Part shown: positions 14,533 through 21,142 of the stretch, piece by piece
Layout: each line of letters starts with the position of its first letter
How positions within the stretch are numbered: position 1 is the first letter of the stretch
DNA from: a virus
Direction: 5' to 3' (one strand)
Length of the DNA stretch: 29,184 bases
IMG/VR virus record: IMGVR_UViG_3300031269_000068
Location: 1-29,184 of that record
Program-made: the position numbers and the translations under genes
Notes under the pieces: generated by a model
Databases searched by the model: none
What the model saw: the letters and a program-made list of their open reading frames with translations, nothing else
What the model was told of the DNA's origin: nothing

Positions 14533-16074
14533 ATGTCAAAAACAAATCAAACTTTAAAAACTGATAAAAAAGTAAGAACTCGTTTTGCACCTTCTCCTAC
14601 TGGAAATTTACATTTAGGGGGACTGAGGACGGCTCTAATCTGTTACTTATTCGCAAAACAAAACAACGGTGATTTTCTTCTAAGGATTGAAGACACTGAC
14701 CAAAAACGTTTTGTAGAAGGAGCAGAAGATTACATCCAAAGATCTATGGAATGGGTTGGTATAAGTGTTGATGAATCTCCTTGGAATCCAAATGAAGATA
14801 TTGGTCTTTATAGACAATCAGAAAGATCTGAAGCAGGTATCTATGATAAATATATCAAACAACTAATTGACTCGGGAGATGCATATTACGCATTTGATAC
14901 ACCCGAAGAATTGGACGCTTATCGAGCTGAGTTGAAAGAAAACGGTGTTAAGAACTTTGCCTACAACCGAAAAAGTAGAATGAATATGAAAAATTCATTC
15001 ACACTATCAGAAGATGAAGTAAACGAATTGTTAGAAAATGGGACTCCATATGTTATTCGATTTAACTGTCCAAAGGATGAAATCATTGAAGTTGATGATA
15101 TGATTCGTGGAAGAGTTAAACTTCAATCAAATGTTATGGATGATAAAGTTCTTTTGAAAAAGAATGGGATTCCTACATACCATATGGCTAACATTGTTGA
15201 TGATTATGAAATGGGTATCACTCATGTAATTAGAGGTGAAGAATGGTTACCTAGTGTAAGCCTACACTGTATGTTATATGACGCTCTTGGACTTGATCGA
15301 CCAACATTTGCTCACCTACCATTAATTTTAAACCCAAATGGTAAAGGTAAACTTTCCAAACGAAGTGGTATTACTAACGGTTTCTCTGTATTTCCTTTGA
15401 CATGTGATGTTGAAGATAAGAAAGGTAACCTCGTGAATATGTTAGGTTATGACGAACAAGGTTATGAGTCTGACGCATTTGTTAACTTCCTTGCTTTACT
15501 TGGCTGGACACCAACTAACGATAAAGAAATCCTTTCAATGGATGAAATGATTGAAGATTTTGATATGAATAGAGTATCAAAAGCAGGATGTCGATTTGAT
15601 ATTAAGAAATTAAATTGGTTTAACTCACAATATGTGAATAAACTAAGTATCTCTGATGTATTTACATCTGAAGAAGTTTCAGAATGGGGTACTGAAAAGT
15701 TAGAAATGGTTCTAGATTTAGCTAAAGAAAGAGCTGTTTTTAGAAAAGATCTCTCAACTATTATTGATATCTTCTTAAAACCAATTGAAAATTATACTGA
15801 TGTTTCTAAGTTTAATGATGAGTTTAGAAATGTATTCTCAAACTTTGATTTTCACCTTGAAAACGAAGGGTTAAACTTTAAAGAAGGTCAACCAATTAAA
15901 GATCTCATTTACAAATTAACTGTAAAAGAGAAAGGTTATCGATTTGGAAAGGTAATGCCGGGTCTTAGACAAGCTCTAACTGGTGGAGTATCAGGTCCAG
16001 ATCTTATGACTACAATGGTTATTCTTGGAAAGGATGAAAGTATCAACCGAATTAAGAACTCACTATTGTCATAG
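14533..16074 (+). CDS. gltX: Glutamyl-tRNA synthetase, Bacteroidota type
   Basis: This 513-aa class I aminoacyl-tRNA synthetase attaches glutamate to tRNA-Glu in the cytoplasm, using ATP. The HIGH-type motif is PSPTGNLHLGG (20-30) and the KMSKS-type motif is GKLSKR (272-277). RIEDTDQKR (51-59) and HVIRGEEWLPS (231-241) are also typical of GluRS. Right after KLSKR, residues 281-312 (GFSVFPL..., then GYESDAFVNFLALLGW) follow the insertion pattern known from Bacteroidota GluRS. Length and motifs indicate an intact, active enzyme. Synthetase genes are rare in phages; likely uses are to sustain charging of host or phage tRNA-Glu or to resist host tRNA-directed defence. It stands alone between an inverted-repeat leader and a strong terminator. 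Confidence 0.95.
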   Translation: MSKTNQTLKTDKKVRTRFAPSPTGNLHLGGLRTALICYLFAKQNNGDFLLRIEDTDQKRFVEGAEDYIQRSMEWVGISVDESPWNPNEDIGLYRQSERSEAGIYDKYIKQLIDSGDAYYAFDTPEELDAYRAELKENGVKNFAYNRKSRMNMKNSFTLSEDEVNELLENGTPYVIRFNCPKDEIIEVDDMIRGRVKLQSNVMDDKVLLKKNGIPTYHMANIVDDYEMGITHVIRGEEWLPSVSLHCMLYDALGLDRPTFAHLPLILNPNGKGKLSKRSGITNGFSVFPLTCDVEDKKGNLVNMLGYDEQGYESDAFVNFLALLGWTPTNDKEILSMDEMIEDFDMNRVSKAGCRFDIKKLNWFNSQYVNKLSISDVFTSEEVSEWGTEKLEMVLDLAKERAVFRKDLSTIIDIFLKPIENYTDVSKFNDEFRNVFSNFDFHLENEGLNFKEGQPIKDLIYKLTVKEKGYRFGKVMPGLRQALTGGVSGPDLMTTMVILGKDESINRIKNSLLS

Positions 16075-16090
16075 TAGGTCAATAAGATAA

Positions 16091-16122
16091 ATGGGAGGGT
16101 TATTATAATCCTCCCATTTTTT
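16091..16122 (+). terminator. Intrinsic terminator of gltX
   Basis: ATGGGAGG pairs with CCTCCCAT, with a loop of about 10 nt, followed by six T. It starts 17 bp after the GluRS stop codon. Confidence 0.9.
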
Positions 16123-16144
16123 ATAAATTAATTAAAATTAACAC

Positions 16145-16333
16145 ATGAACGGAAAACAATTTTTAGATGGAAAATATGGTAAAGATCGAGTTAACGGAAA
16201 AGGACTAGGTTCTATTCTTGATGAGTTTGCTAAAGTTAAACTCGAAGAATATAAAGAATCCCAAAAGGTAAAGGATGTTAAAAAAAGGGTTATCCCTTCT
16301 ATTCCTAAAGAAGATAGAGTTCAAGGTAAGTGA
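16145..16333 (+). CDS. Small basic protein, 62 aa
   Basis: MNGKQFLDGKYGKDRVNGKGLGSILDEFAK... is a lysine-rich, hydrophilic protein with one predicted helix (SILDEFAKVKLEEYKESQKVKDVKKR) and no recognised family. It is the first gene of a densely packed plus-strand run of small genes that extends to 19192. Its stop overlaps a GTG of the next gene (GTGA at 16330-16333). Confidence 0.6.
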   Translation: MNGKQFLDGKYGKDRVNGKGLGSILDEFAKVKLEEYKESQKVKDVKKRVIPSIPKEDRVQGK

Positions 16334-16662
16334 AAATAAATAACCAACAATTAAGTATAAAAATGACAAGACAAGAAAAGATTAAAAGGGTTCAAGAAAT
16401 AGAAAATGATATAAAAGACCTAAAAGAGTTTCTTAAATTTCTTGAATATAATGATACTCAACACCCTAAAGTAAGAAGTAGCTCCACTATGATTGAAAGA
16501 AAAATAACAACTTCTTTTCTAGGTTTATGGAAAAATGAACGTAGATCCGAAATAAAAATACCTAAAAAATTAAGTATTGATATTTCTGTATTATGTTTAA
16601 AGTGGGTCGAAGAGTTAGAACAAGAATGTGAGAAAATAATAAAATCAGATGAAAAAGTATAA
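16330..16662 (+). CDS. Uncharacterised small protein, 110 aa
   Basis: The start is taken as the GTG at 16330 because it overlaps the previous stop as GTGA; an internal ATG at 16363 (MTRQEKIKRVQEIENDIKD...) is a plausible alternative giving 99 aa. The N-terminal half is a charged coiled-coil-like helix (IKRVQEIENDIKDLKEFLKFLEY), followed by a basic segment and a second helix ending in WVEELEQECEKIIKSDEK. No family is recognised. It overlaps the next gene by 14 nt. Confidence 0.6.
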   Translation: MKINNQQLSIKMTRQEKIKRVQEIENDIKDLKEFLKFLEYNDTQHPKVRSSSTMIERKITTSFLGLWKNERRSEIKIPKKLSIDISVLCLKWVEELEQECEKIIKSDEKV

Positions 16663-16840
16663 GAATAAATTATCAGAAGGTTTAAAAGATCATAGGGAAA
16701 AAAAGTATAAGAATAAGTCAATAGAAGATTTAAAAGCTTATAGGAGAACATATTCCCTTTTTTCTATGGTTTTTTATGTAATCTCTTTTATATTTTTTAG
16801 TATTGGTATTGTTCTTTTATCATTAAAATTGATGATGTGA
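16649..16840 (+). CDS. Small membrane protein with internal 48-bp repeat
   Basis: This 63-aa protein begins with two copies of a 16-residue unit, KYKNKLSEGLKDHREK and KYKNKSIEDLKAYRR, encoded by a tandem 48-nt duplication in which AAGTATAAGAATAA is preserved exactly. A C-terminal hydrophobic segment follows (FSMVFYVISFIFFSIGIVLLSLKLMM). The topology is a basic cytoplasmic head with one or two short membrane passes. The repeat suggests recent duplication. It overlaps both neighbours (14 nt upstream, 4 nt downstream). Confidence 0.6.
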   Translation: MKKYKNKLSEGLKDHREKKYKNKSIEDLKAYRRTYSLFSMVFYVISFIFFSIGIVLLSLKLMM

Positions 16841-17184
16841 AAGGATATAAAATATATCGATCAAAAATTTCTGGTAAGATCATAGTAGGGACTGAGGATG
16901 ATTTTGGTAATGTATCGGGGTTTGTAATCTCATCACCAGGTCAAATAGGTAGGTTTTCTCATTGTTGGATTCTTGATATTTTTGTAAAAGTTAAAAGTGG
17001 GTTTTCTATTACTGTGAAAGAAGGTATGTTTGTATATAAAAATAAACTTTTTGTTCCTAGATCACGTATGTCATTTAATTTAAAAAATGGTGGACGTTAT
17101 AATATTTCAGAAAGGGAAATCAAAGAAGTTAAATCATCTCCTGATTTTAAACATGATCAAACATTAATATTTAAAAATAAATAA
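16837..17184 (+). CDS. Uncharacterised beta-rich protein, 115 aa
   Basis: The start is a GTG (16837-16839) overlapping the previous stop as ATGTGA; no in-frame ATG lies near. The protein (MKGYKIYRSKISGKIIVGTEDDFGNVSGFVISS...) alternates short beta strands with Gly/Ser turns and has a basic C-terminus. No family is recognised, and there is no signal peptide or membrane helix. It is 1 bp upstream of the next gene. Confidence 0.6.
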   Translation: MKGYKIYRSKISGKIIVGTEDDFGNVSGFVISSPGQIGRFSHCWILDIFVKVKSGFSITVKEGMFVYKNKLFVPRSRMSFNLKNGGRYNISEREIKEVKSSPDFKHDQTLIFKNK

Positions 17185-17185
17185 G

Positions 17186-17566
17186 ATGAATATTATTATA
17201 GGAAATAAAGTTAGGTATAAGAAACCTCAAAACGTGTATGTTCTATTAATAGAAACAGATGGTGAATTTGGTTCTCATAATATTAAACTTTCATTTAATA
17301 ATAATGAAAATGATATATCTTCTCTTAGGAATTATATAATACTCTTGGAAAAAATATCTAAAGAATATTTAGATGGTAAACCTTCCAATAAGGGTTATAG
17401 TCATATAGATAATTTTGATAACCTTCTTTCCGATAAATGGTTTGTATATAATAATATGATAGATTACCTTAGATCATACTCTATACGGTATTATAATGAA
17501 AATAGTGAATGTTATAAAGTAAATATAACTAACGATGAAGAAATGATTAAAGAGATTTTAAAATAA
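17186..17566 (+). CDS. Uncharacterised protein, 126 aa
   Basis: MNIIIGNKVRYKKPQNVYVLLIETDGEFGSHN... is an Asn/Tyr-rich, soluble protein with a beta-type N-terminal third and helical remainder (NYIILLEKISKEYLDG, NNMIDYLRSYSIRYYNE). No motif is recognised. It is part of the tightly spaced small-gene run; the gap before the following broken gene is 7 bp. Confidence 0.65.
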   Translation: MNIIIGNKVRYKKPQNVYVLLIETDGEFGSHNIKLSFNNNENDISSLRNYIILLEKISKEYLDGKPSNKGYSHIDNFDNLLSDKWFVYNNMIDYLRSYSIRYYNENSECYKVNITNDEEMIKEILK

Positions 17567-17573
17567 ACAAATT

Positions 17574-17807
17574 ATGGATAACAAACTAAACAATAAACCC
17601 AGTGATGAACAAAAAGAAATAATCGAATCTATATCTTTTATTGTTTCTTGTTGGGGAACTTCTAATGATTTGGGATCTCCCACTCATGGTAGTGATATGA
17701 CTTAAGAGTTAAATAAATATTTCGATGATCCTTTATCAAAAGATGATATCAAAGAAATAGAAGGGAAATTAAGTGATATTTTAAATTTGATAAGATCTAA
17801 AGGTTAA
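17574..17807 (+). pseudogene. Small gene interrupted by an in-frame TAA
   Basis: From ATG 17574 the frame reads 43 codons (MDNKLNNKPSDEQKEIIES... SDMT), meets TAA at 17703-17705, and continues in the same frame as ELNKYFDDPLSKDDIKEIEGK... to TAA 17805-17807. The total would be 77 residues. Both halves have the same charged, helical composition as neighbouring genes. A single GAA-to-TAA change would explain the stop. It is therefore probably a nonsense-mutated gene; stop readthrough is possible but nothing supports it. No family is recognised. Confidence 0.6.
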
Positions 17808-17825
17808 TATAAAATTAAAGATAAA

Positions 17826-17893
17826 CCCACGCTTTCTAGTGAATAGCACAGAATAAAAATAGAGGATTGTTGTATTTAATCCTTTTGCGTGGT
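17826..17893 (+). ncRNA. Candidate structured small RNA, three-way junction
   Basis: CCACGC (17827-17832) pairs with GCGTGG (17887-17892) around two inner elements: a short GTG-AATAG-CAC hairpin (about 17839-17849) and AGGATT (17863-17868) pairing with AATCCT (17878-17883). No long reading frame covers it and a strong terminator follows 6 bp later. The length of about 68 nt is tRNA-like, but there is no T-arm or recognisable anticodon arm, so it is not called a tRNA. Structure is judged by eye. Confidence 0.4.
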
Positions 17894-17898
17894 ACATT

Positions 17899-17929
17899 GA
17901 ACCCTCTAATTAATTAGGGGGTTCTTTTT
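17899..17929 (+). terminator. Intrinsic terminator after the candidate RNA
   Basis: GAACCCTCTAATT pairs with AATTAGGGGGTTC (one G-T pair), followed by TTTTT. It is a 13-bp stem, one of the strongest in the window. Confidence 0.9.
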
Positions 17930-17970
17930 GGTTTCTTAAATTTTAATCCTATTTTAAATAAAAAGTAAAA

Positions 17971-18162
17971 GTGAACAAAAGGGAAAAGATTATTATACAG
18001 TTTATAAATGATACATCAGTTTCAAATCTTGATTTCAAATGGAAATTACGTACATTTTTAAAATCAGGGGATCTTTCTTTTCTAGGAAAAAAGATGGAAG
18101 ATCTTAATGAGAAATTAGAAAAAAAAGTATCAGGTAAAATTTCTAAAAATGTAACATCATGA
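17971..18162 (+). CDS. Small charged protein, 63 aa
   Basis: It starts at GTG 17971 (no in-frame ATG near) and encodes MNKREKIIIQFINDTSVSNLDFKWKLRTFLKSG..., ending in a lysine-rich helix (FLGKKMEDLNEKLEKKVSGK). Soluble, no recognised family. It begins a second block of small genes after the terminator at 17899-17929. Confidence 0.5.
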   Translation: MNKREKIIIQFINDTSVSNLDFKWKLRTFLKSGDLSFLGKKMEDLNEKLEKKVSGKISKNVTS

Positions 18163-18206
18163 TATATACTTATTAATATAATAATTTGATCAATAATAAA
18201 AATAAT

Positions 18207-18368
18207 ATGGACACAATAACAGATTATAACCTTTTAACTATTTTTGCAACTATAATAGTTGTTTTTATTATAGTAACTATTGTAAAAATTAAGAAATTAC
18301 GCGATAAAATTAAAAATCGTTTTAAGGATTATGAAGATGATACTTTTAAAGATCCTAGAGACGAATAA
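18207..18368 (+). CDS. Small single-pass membrane protein, 53 aa
   Basis: I use the ATG at 18207 (MDTITDYNLLTIFAT...); a TTG 21 bp upstream is possible but unneeded. One membrane helix (LLTIFATIIVVFIIVTIVKI, about residues 9-28) is followed by a basic stop-transfer segment and an acidic tail (KLRDKIKNRFKDYEDDTFKDPRDE). The topology is N-out, C-in. Function unknown. It is 16 bp upstream of the next gene. Confidence 0.65.
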   Translation: MDTITDYNLLTIFATIIVVFIIVTIVKIKKLRDKIKNRFKDYEDDTFKDPRDE

Positions 18369-18384
18369 GATAATATATAAAGAT

Positions 18385-18762
18385 ATGGGAATAAATTGGA
18401 AAAATAAAAAAGATGAACTTTCATCAGAAGAGATAACTATATTATCTATCCTCACAATGGATAGTGATCCGCGTAATTTTTGGATTAAATATAAAGATTT
18501 ACTATCTTTATCATCTCTCACAGAGGGTGATTTTAAAGGTTCATTAGACTCCTTAATTAGAATGGGGTTAATAAGACTTGGGAATCAAGGACAAGGTCTC
18601 ACAGTAGCTTTAGAAGATCATATTTCTGAGTTTAAAAGAATTAGACTTCTAGAGGTTATTGATGAATTAGAAATTGAATTAAAGAAAGCAGTTAAAGAAC
18701 GAGATAATGATATGGTAAGGGAACTGAAAAACCTTATCGAAGAAAAAAGGAATGAGGTATGA
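18385..18762 (+). CDS. Possible winged-helix protein with C-terminal coiled coil
   Basis: This is a 125-aa protein with the start at ATG 18385 (MGINWKNKKDELSSEE...); upstream in-frame ATGs lie inside the preceding gene. Residues 10-75 have the rhythm of a winged helix: SSEEITILSILTMDSD, then LSLSSLTEGDFKGSLDSLIRMGLIRLG (recognition helix and the wing start). The rest is a charged coiled coil (RLLEVIDELEIELKKAVKERDNDMVRELKNLIEEKR) suited to dimerisation. A DNA-binding regulator is plausible; specificity is unknown. Its stop overlaps the next start (ATGA). Confidence 0.65.
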   Translation: MGINWKNKKDELSSEEITILSILTMDSDPRNFWIKYKDLLSLSSLTEGDFKGSLDSLIRMGLIRLGNQGQGLTVALEDHISEFKRIRLLEVIDELEIELKKAVKERDNDMVRELKNLIEEKRNEV

Positions 18763-19022
18763 GTAAAACAAGATATTTTAGTAAAAGTAGAATAAAAATT
18801 AAACCTAATGGGAAGTATGAAATAAGTCTCAATAGGAGAGATTATAGTTATTATGGGGAAATAATTAAATATGCGGATAAAGCTTCTAGATTATTAGATA
18901 TAAGTCATAGTATATCTATTAAATTTTCTATTGATAGACACACTGGTAAAATAAAAAGATATAAACCTTCATGTCTATTTTTGGAAATGTCTAAAAATTC
19001 TCAACATTATGTTTATAAGTAA
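18759..19022 (+). CDS. Small basic protein, 87 aa
   Basis: MSKTRYFSKSRIKIKPNGKYEISLNRRDYSYYGE... is strongly basic and rich in Tyr and Ser, with no recognised family. It overlaps the preceding gene by 4 nt (ATGA), implying coupled translation, and is followed 2 bp later by a small membrane protein gene. No signal peptide or membrane segment is present. Confidence 0.6.
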   Translation: MSKTRYFSKSRIKIKPNGKYEISLNRRDYSYYGEIIKYADKASRLLDISHSISIKFSIDRHTGKIKRYKPSCLFLEMSKNSQHYVYK

Positions 19023-19024
19023 TA

Positions 19025-19192
19025 ATGAAGATATTTAAAATATTCTCATTTTTATCTGTATCGTGTTTTTTTACTTCTATTTTATTAGCAATTAATCGTA
19101 TCGAACCTCATCCTATTTTATATGTCGGTGGTATAGGATTTATAATGATTTCAGTATGGGGTTTAAATAAAGATAAAAAGAAAAAGGAATAA
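19025..19192 (+). CDS. Two-pass small membrane protein, 55 aa
   Basis: The ATG at 19025 follows the previous stop by 2 bp, and the frame ends at TAA 19190-19192. It has two hydrophobic segments (IFKIFSFLSVSCFFTSILLAI and ILYVGGIGFIMISVWGL) joined by a short NRIEPHP loop, and ends in a lysine-rich tail (NKDKKKKE). This is a helical hairpin with both ends in the cytoplasm. It sits next to the convergent lipoprotein/spanin-like gene, and size and topology would allow a holin or antiholin, though none of this is proven. Confidence 0.65.
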   Translation: MKIFKIFSFLSVSCFFTSILLAINRIEPHPILYVGGIGFIMISVWGLNKDKKKKE

Positions 19193-19214
19193 TAGTATTA
19201 TTGTTCCTTTTTTT
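19181..19214. terminator. Bidirectional terminator between convergent genes
   Basis: AAAAAGGAATAATA pairs with TATTGTTCCTTTTT (one T-G pair) across a short loop. The stem overlaps the 3' ends of both converging genes, so each stop codon lies in the hairpin. Confidence 0.8.
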
Positions 19215-20091
19215 TATCCTTTCTTTTCTTATATAAAAAGATAACTAATGGAATTATAATAGAAGAAAGCAACCATTGCCAATAGCTAGAAAACCAACTC
19301 TTAATACCATATTTCAAGTTTGATTTAACTTCTATATTTTTATCAAATACGACTATATCTTTATAACTTGATTCCCCTTCTATCTCAATTTTAATTTTGA
19401 TTATCAGTTTTAAATAATGTTTACCACTTTCAAGTGGAGAAACGATCCATCCCCATTCAGTATAACTTTCATCTTCTAATATTTGATTCTCAGTATTCAG
19501 TGGTGTGATATTAAATGATTCATCTTCTGATATGAGTGATGCTTTCATTGACCTTTCCACCCTAATATGTTCAATTGTTACTTTAGATTGTATGTCTGAG
19601 TCAGCTATAGGTATCTCTCTTTCCCCTATTATAAGAGTTTTATTGATCTCCTTACCCTTTTCCTTTGTTATTCTTAACTTTACTTGATATGATTCACCTA
19701 CTTGCATTTCTTTTGGTACAGAATAAGCGATAGTTCCTTTCGATGAATTATTAGAAGTATCAGAAGTATTATCAGTTATATTTAAATTTTCAGTATTAAC
19801 ATATACATTTGAAGTTGGTTCAACATCAACATCAACATCTATTCCCTCAACATCTCTGAAAGGAGCTCCATCTTTTGGAACGTTTCTACTACTAACAACT
19901 GATATCTCTCTTTTAATAAAGGATATTTCTTTTTCATCCTTAGCTTCATTTCCACTGCTAAATCCGTTCGGTGATGATATATCACTAAAACCTTTACCAA
20001 GATCTTCATCAATTTCACTATCTTTAAATACTCCACATGATGAGGTAAATAAAATAGAAATTATTAATAATATGTTTAAAATCCTTTTCAA
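19198..20091 (-). CDS. Lipoprotein with C-terminal membrane anchor, u-spanin-like topology
   Basis: This is a 297-aa protein starting at TTG (20089-20091); no ATG fits. The N-terminus MKRILNILLIISILFTSSC is a lipoprotein signal with the modified Cys at 19. An acidic, flexible region follows (about 25-120). Residues ~125-255 form a beta-rich domain (YSVPKEMQVGESYQVKLRITKE, then EWGWIVSPLESGKHYLKLIIKIKIE, DIVVFDKNIEVKS), which resembles a domain I recall from Bacteroidota proteins. The C-terminus has a membrane helix (WQWLLSSIIIPLVIFLY, about 271-287) and a basic tail. An outer-membrane lipid anchor plus an inner-membrane helix is the layout of unimolecular spanins, which fuse the membranes at lysis, but it is longer than T1 gp11 (131 aa). 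A TTAATATATAA motif lies upstream, as in late genes. Confidence 0.75.
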   Translation of the reverse strand: MKRILNILLIISILFTSSCGVFKDSEIDEDLGKGFSDISSPNGFSSGNEAKDEKEISFIKREISVVSSRNVPKDGAPFRDVEGIDVDVDVEPTSNVYVNTENLNITDNTSDTSNNSSKGTIAYSVPKEMQVGESYQVKLRITKEKGKEINKTLIIGEREIPIADSDIQSKVTIEHIRVERSMKASLISEDESFNITPLNTENQILEDESYTEWGWIVSPLESGKHYLKLIIKIKIEIEGESSYKDIVVFDKNIEVKSNLKYGIKSWFSSYWQWLLSSIIIPLVIFLYKKRKDKKKEQ

Positions 20092-20109
20092 GTTAAATAG
20101 GTCGATTTT

Positions 20110-20125
20110 AGTTATATATTAACTA
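20110..20125 (-). promoter_or_regulatory. Putative late promoter motif of lipoprotein gene
   Basis: The minus strand reads AGTTAATATATAAC, about 19-34 bp upstream of the TTG start. It shares the core TTAATATATAA with the motifs before the cyclase gene (21851-21862) and the 27741 gene. Confidence 0.35.
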
Positions 20126-20187
20126 TGTAATATAATAAACAAATCCCTTATTTAACCCTAAAAGTACTATAAAATAAAGATTAAATT

Positions 20188-20913
20188 ATGGAAATAACCG
20201 TTGAGTTATTAAAATTTAATATAAAGAATTTAAATAATAGAAAATACACACAATCATCATTCGAAAATGTTGATTTAGACCAAGAATTTTATGGTCAAAT
20301 AGGACAAGATAGAGTTTTTTGCTTAAGTAATTCTACACATATTGTTAAGAATATAAGGGTAGTTAACGATTCTTTAATGGGTGATGTTGAGATAATAGAT
20401 AATTCCCTCTCTAAATTAATATCTGAAAATATTAATGAATATGTTTTCAGACCAAGAATACTTGGTTATCTTGAAGAAGATGTTGTGAAAGTAAGGCAAA
20501 TAATATCTTTTGATGCTGTTCCACGTATGGAAGATTCATGGTTTGGTTTAGATGAAAAAGTAGATCACGAACCACATAATTCAATATCATTGATCACTAA
20601 TAACTTTAAAGACTTCTTAAAGTCTGAAGATAACTTAGAAATATTAAGTGATTTTATGAATTATAACCTTACTCGTATGAACCCAGACTTTTATAGTGAC
20701 ACTGAAAATAATATAGAAATTATGATGTCACATAAAGAAGTATATGATAATTGTATGATGGTTATGGTTTCAAATACAATAGAACCATCAACATTAGTTA
20801 ACTTAGTAAATGATATGATCTCTCATTATGAAGAAATAGAAGAGTATGAGAGTTGTTTAGTTTTAAGTAATTATATTAAAGATTTCAAAAAAGAAGTAGA
20901 TTATAATGAGTAA
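20188..20913 (+). CDS. Prohead-protease-fold-like protein lacking catalytic residues
   Basis: This 241-aa protein follows the layout of T4 gp21-type prohead proteases. It has an N-terminal NLNNRKYTQSSFE (like NRNKRLYP), then EFYGQIGQD, HIVKNIRVVNDSLMGDVEIID (like the IIEDMWW...VYGRARVIE block), VFRPRILGYL, and ISFDAVP. In gp21 the catalytic His lies in GELNHP and the Ser in GVSSRG. Here the corresponding positions read GQIGQD and FRPRILG, so both catalytic side chains appear to be lost. It could be a scaffold or regulatory relative. The C-terminal ~110 residues are acidic and helical. This is remote similarity judged by eye. It is translationally coupled to the next gene (8-nt overlap). Confidence 0.6.
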   Translation: MEITVELLKFNIKNLNNRKYTQSSFENVDLDQEFYGQIGQDRVFCLSNSTHIVKNIRVVNDSLMGDVEIIDNSLSKLISENINEYVFRPRILGYLEEDVVKVRQIISFDAVPRMEDSWFGLDEKVDHEPHNSISLITNNFKDFLKSEDNLEILSDFMNYNLTRMNPDFYSDTENNIEIMMSHKEVYDNCMMVMVSNTIEPSTLVNLVNDMISHYEEIEEYESCLVLSNYIKDFKKEVDYNE

Positions 20914-21139
20914 AGTTTCATATGATTTAGAAGATATTTTCAGTTTATTAATTTGTGCTGAAGTTTATGGTTTTGGTAATGATTTATTATACAAATCACT
21001 TATACAACCTATCGAAGTAAGTAAATCTCACATAGATAAATATGTTTCGGAAAATTACCCAGGTAGTGATTTTTCTAAAGAAGAGGTTGAGGATTATAAA
21101 AAGTTATTAGTGGAGTTATTTAAAATGTATAAAGATTAA
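20906..21139 (+). CDS. Small acidic protein, 77 aa
   Basis: MSKVSYDLEDIFSLLICAEVYGFGNDLLYKSL... is acidic and helical with no recognised family. It overlaps the preceding gene by 8 nt and so probably acts with it or is made at a fixed ratio to it. It ends 3 bp before the converging cyclase gene, with no clear terminator between. Confidence 0.65.
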   Translation: MSKVSYDLEDIFSLLICAEVYGFGNDLLYKSLIQPIEVSKSHIDKYVSENYPGSDFSKEEVEDYKKLLVELFKMYKD

Positions 21140-21142
21140 GGA

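Noticed and set aside
17826-17893. tRNA gene
   Set aside because: Length fits, but there is no TTC-containing T-arm and no proper anticodon arm, so it was kept as a generic structured RNA candidate.
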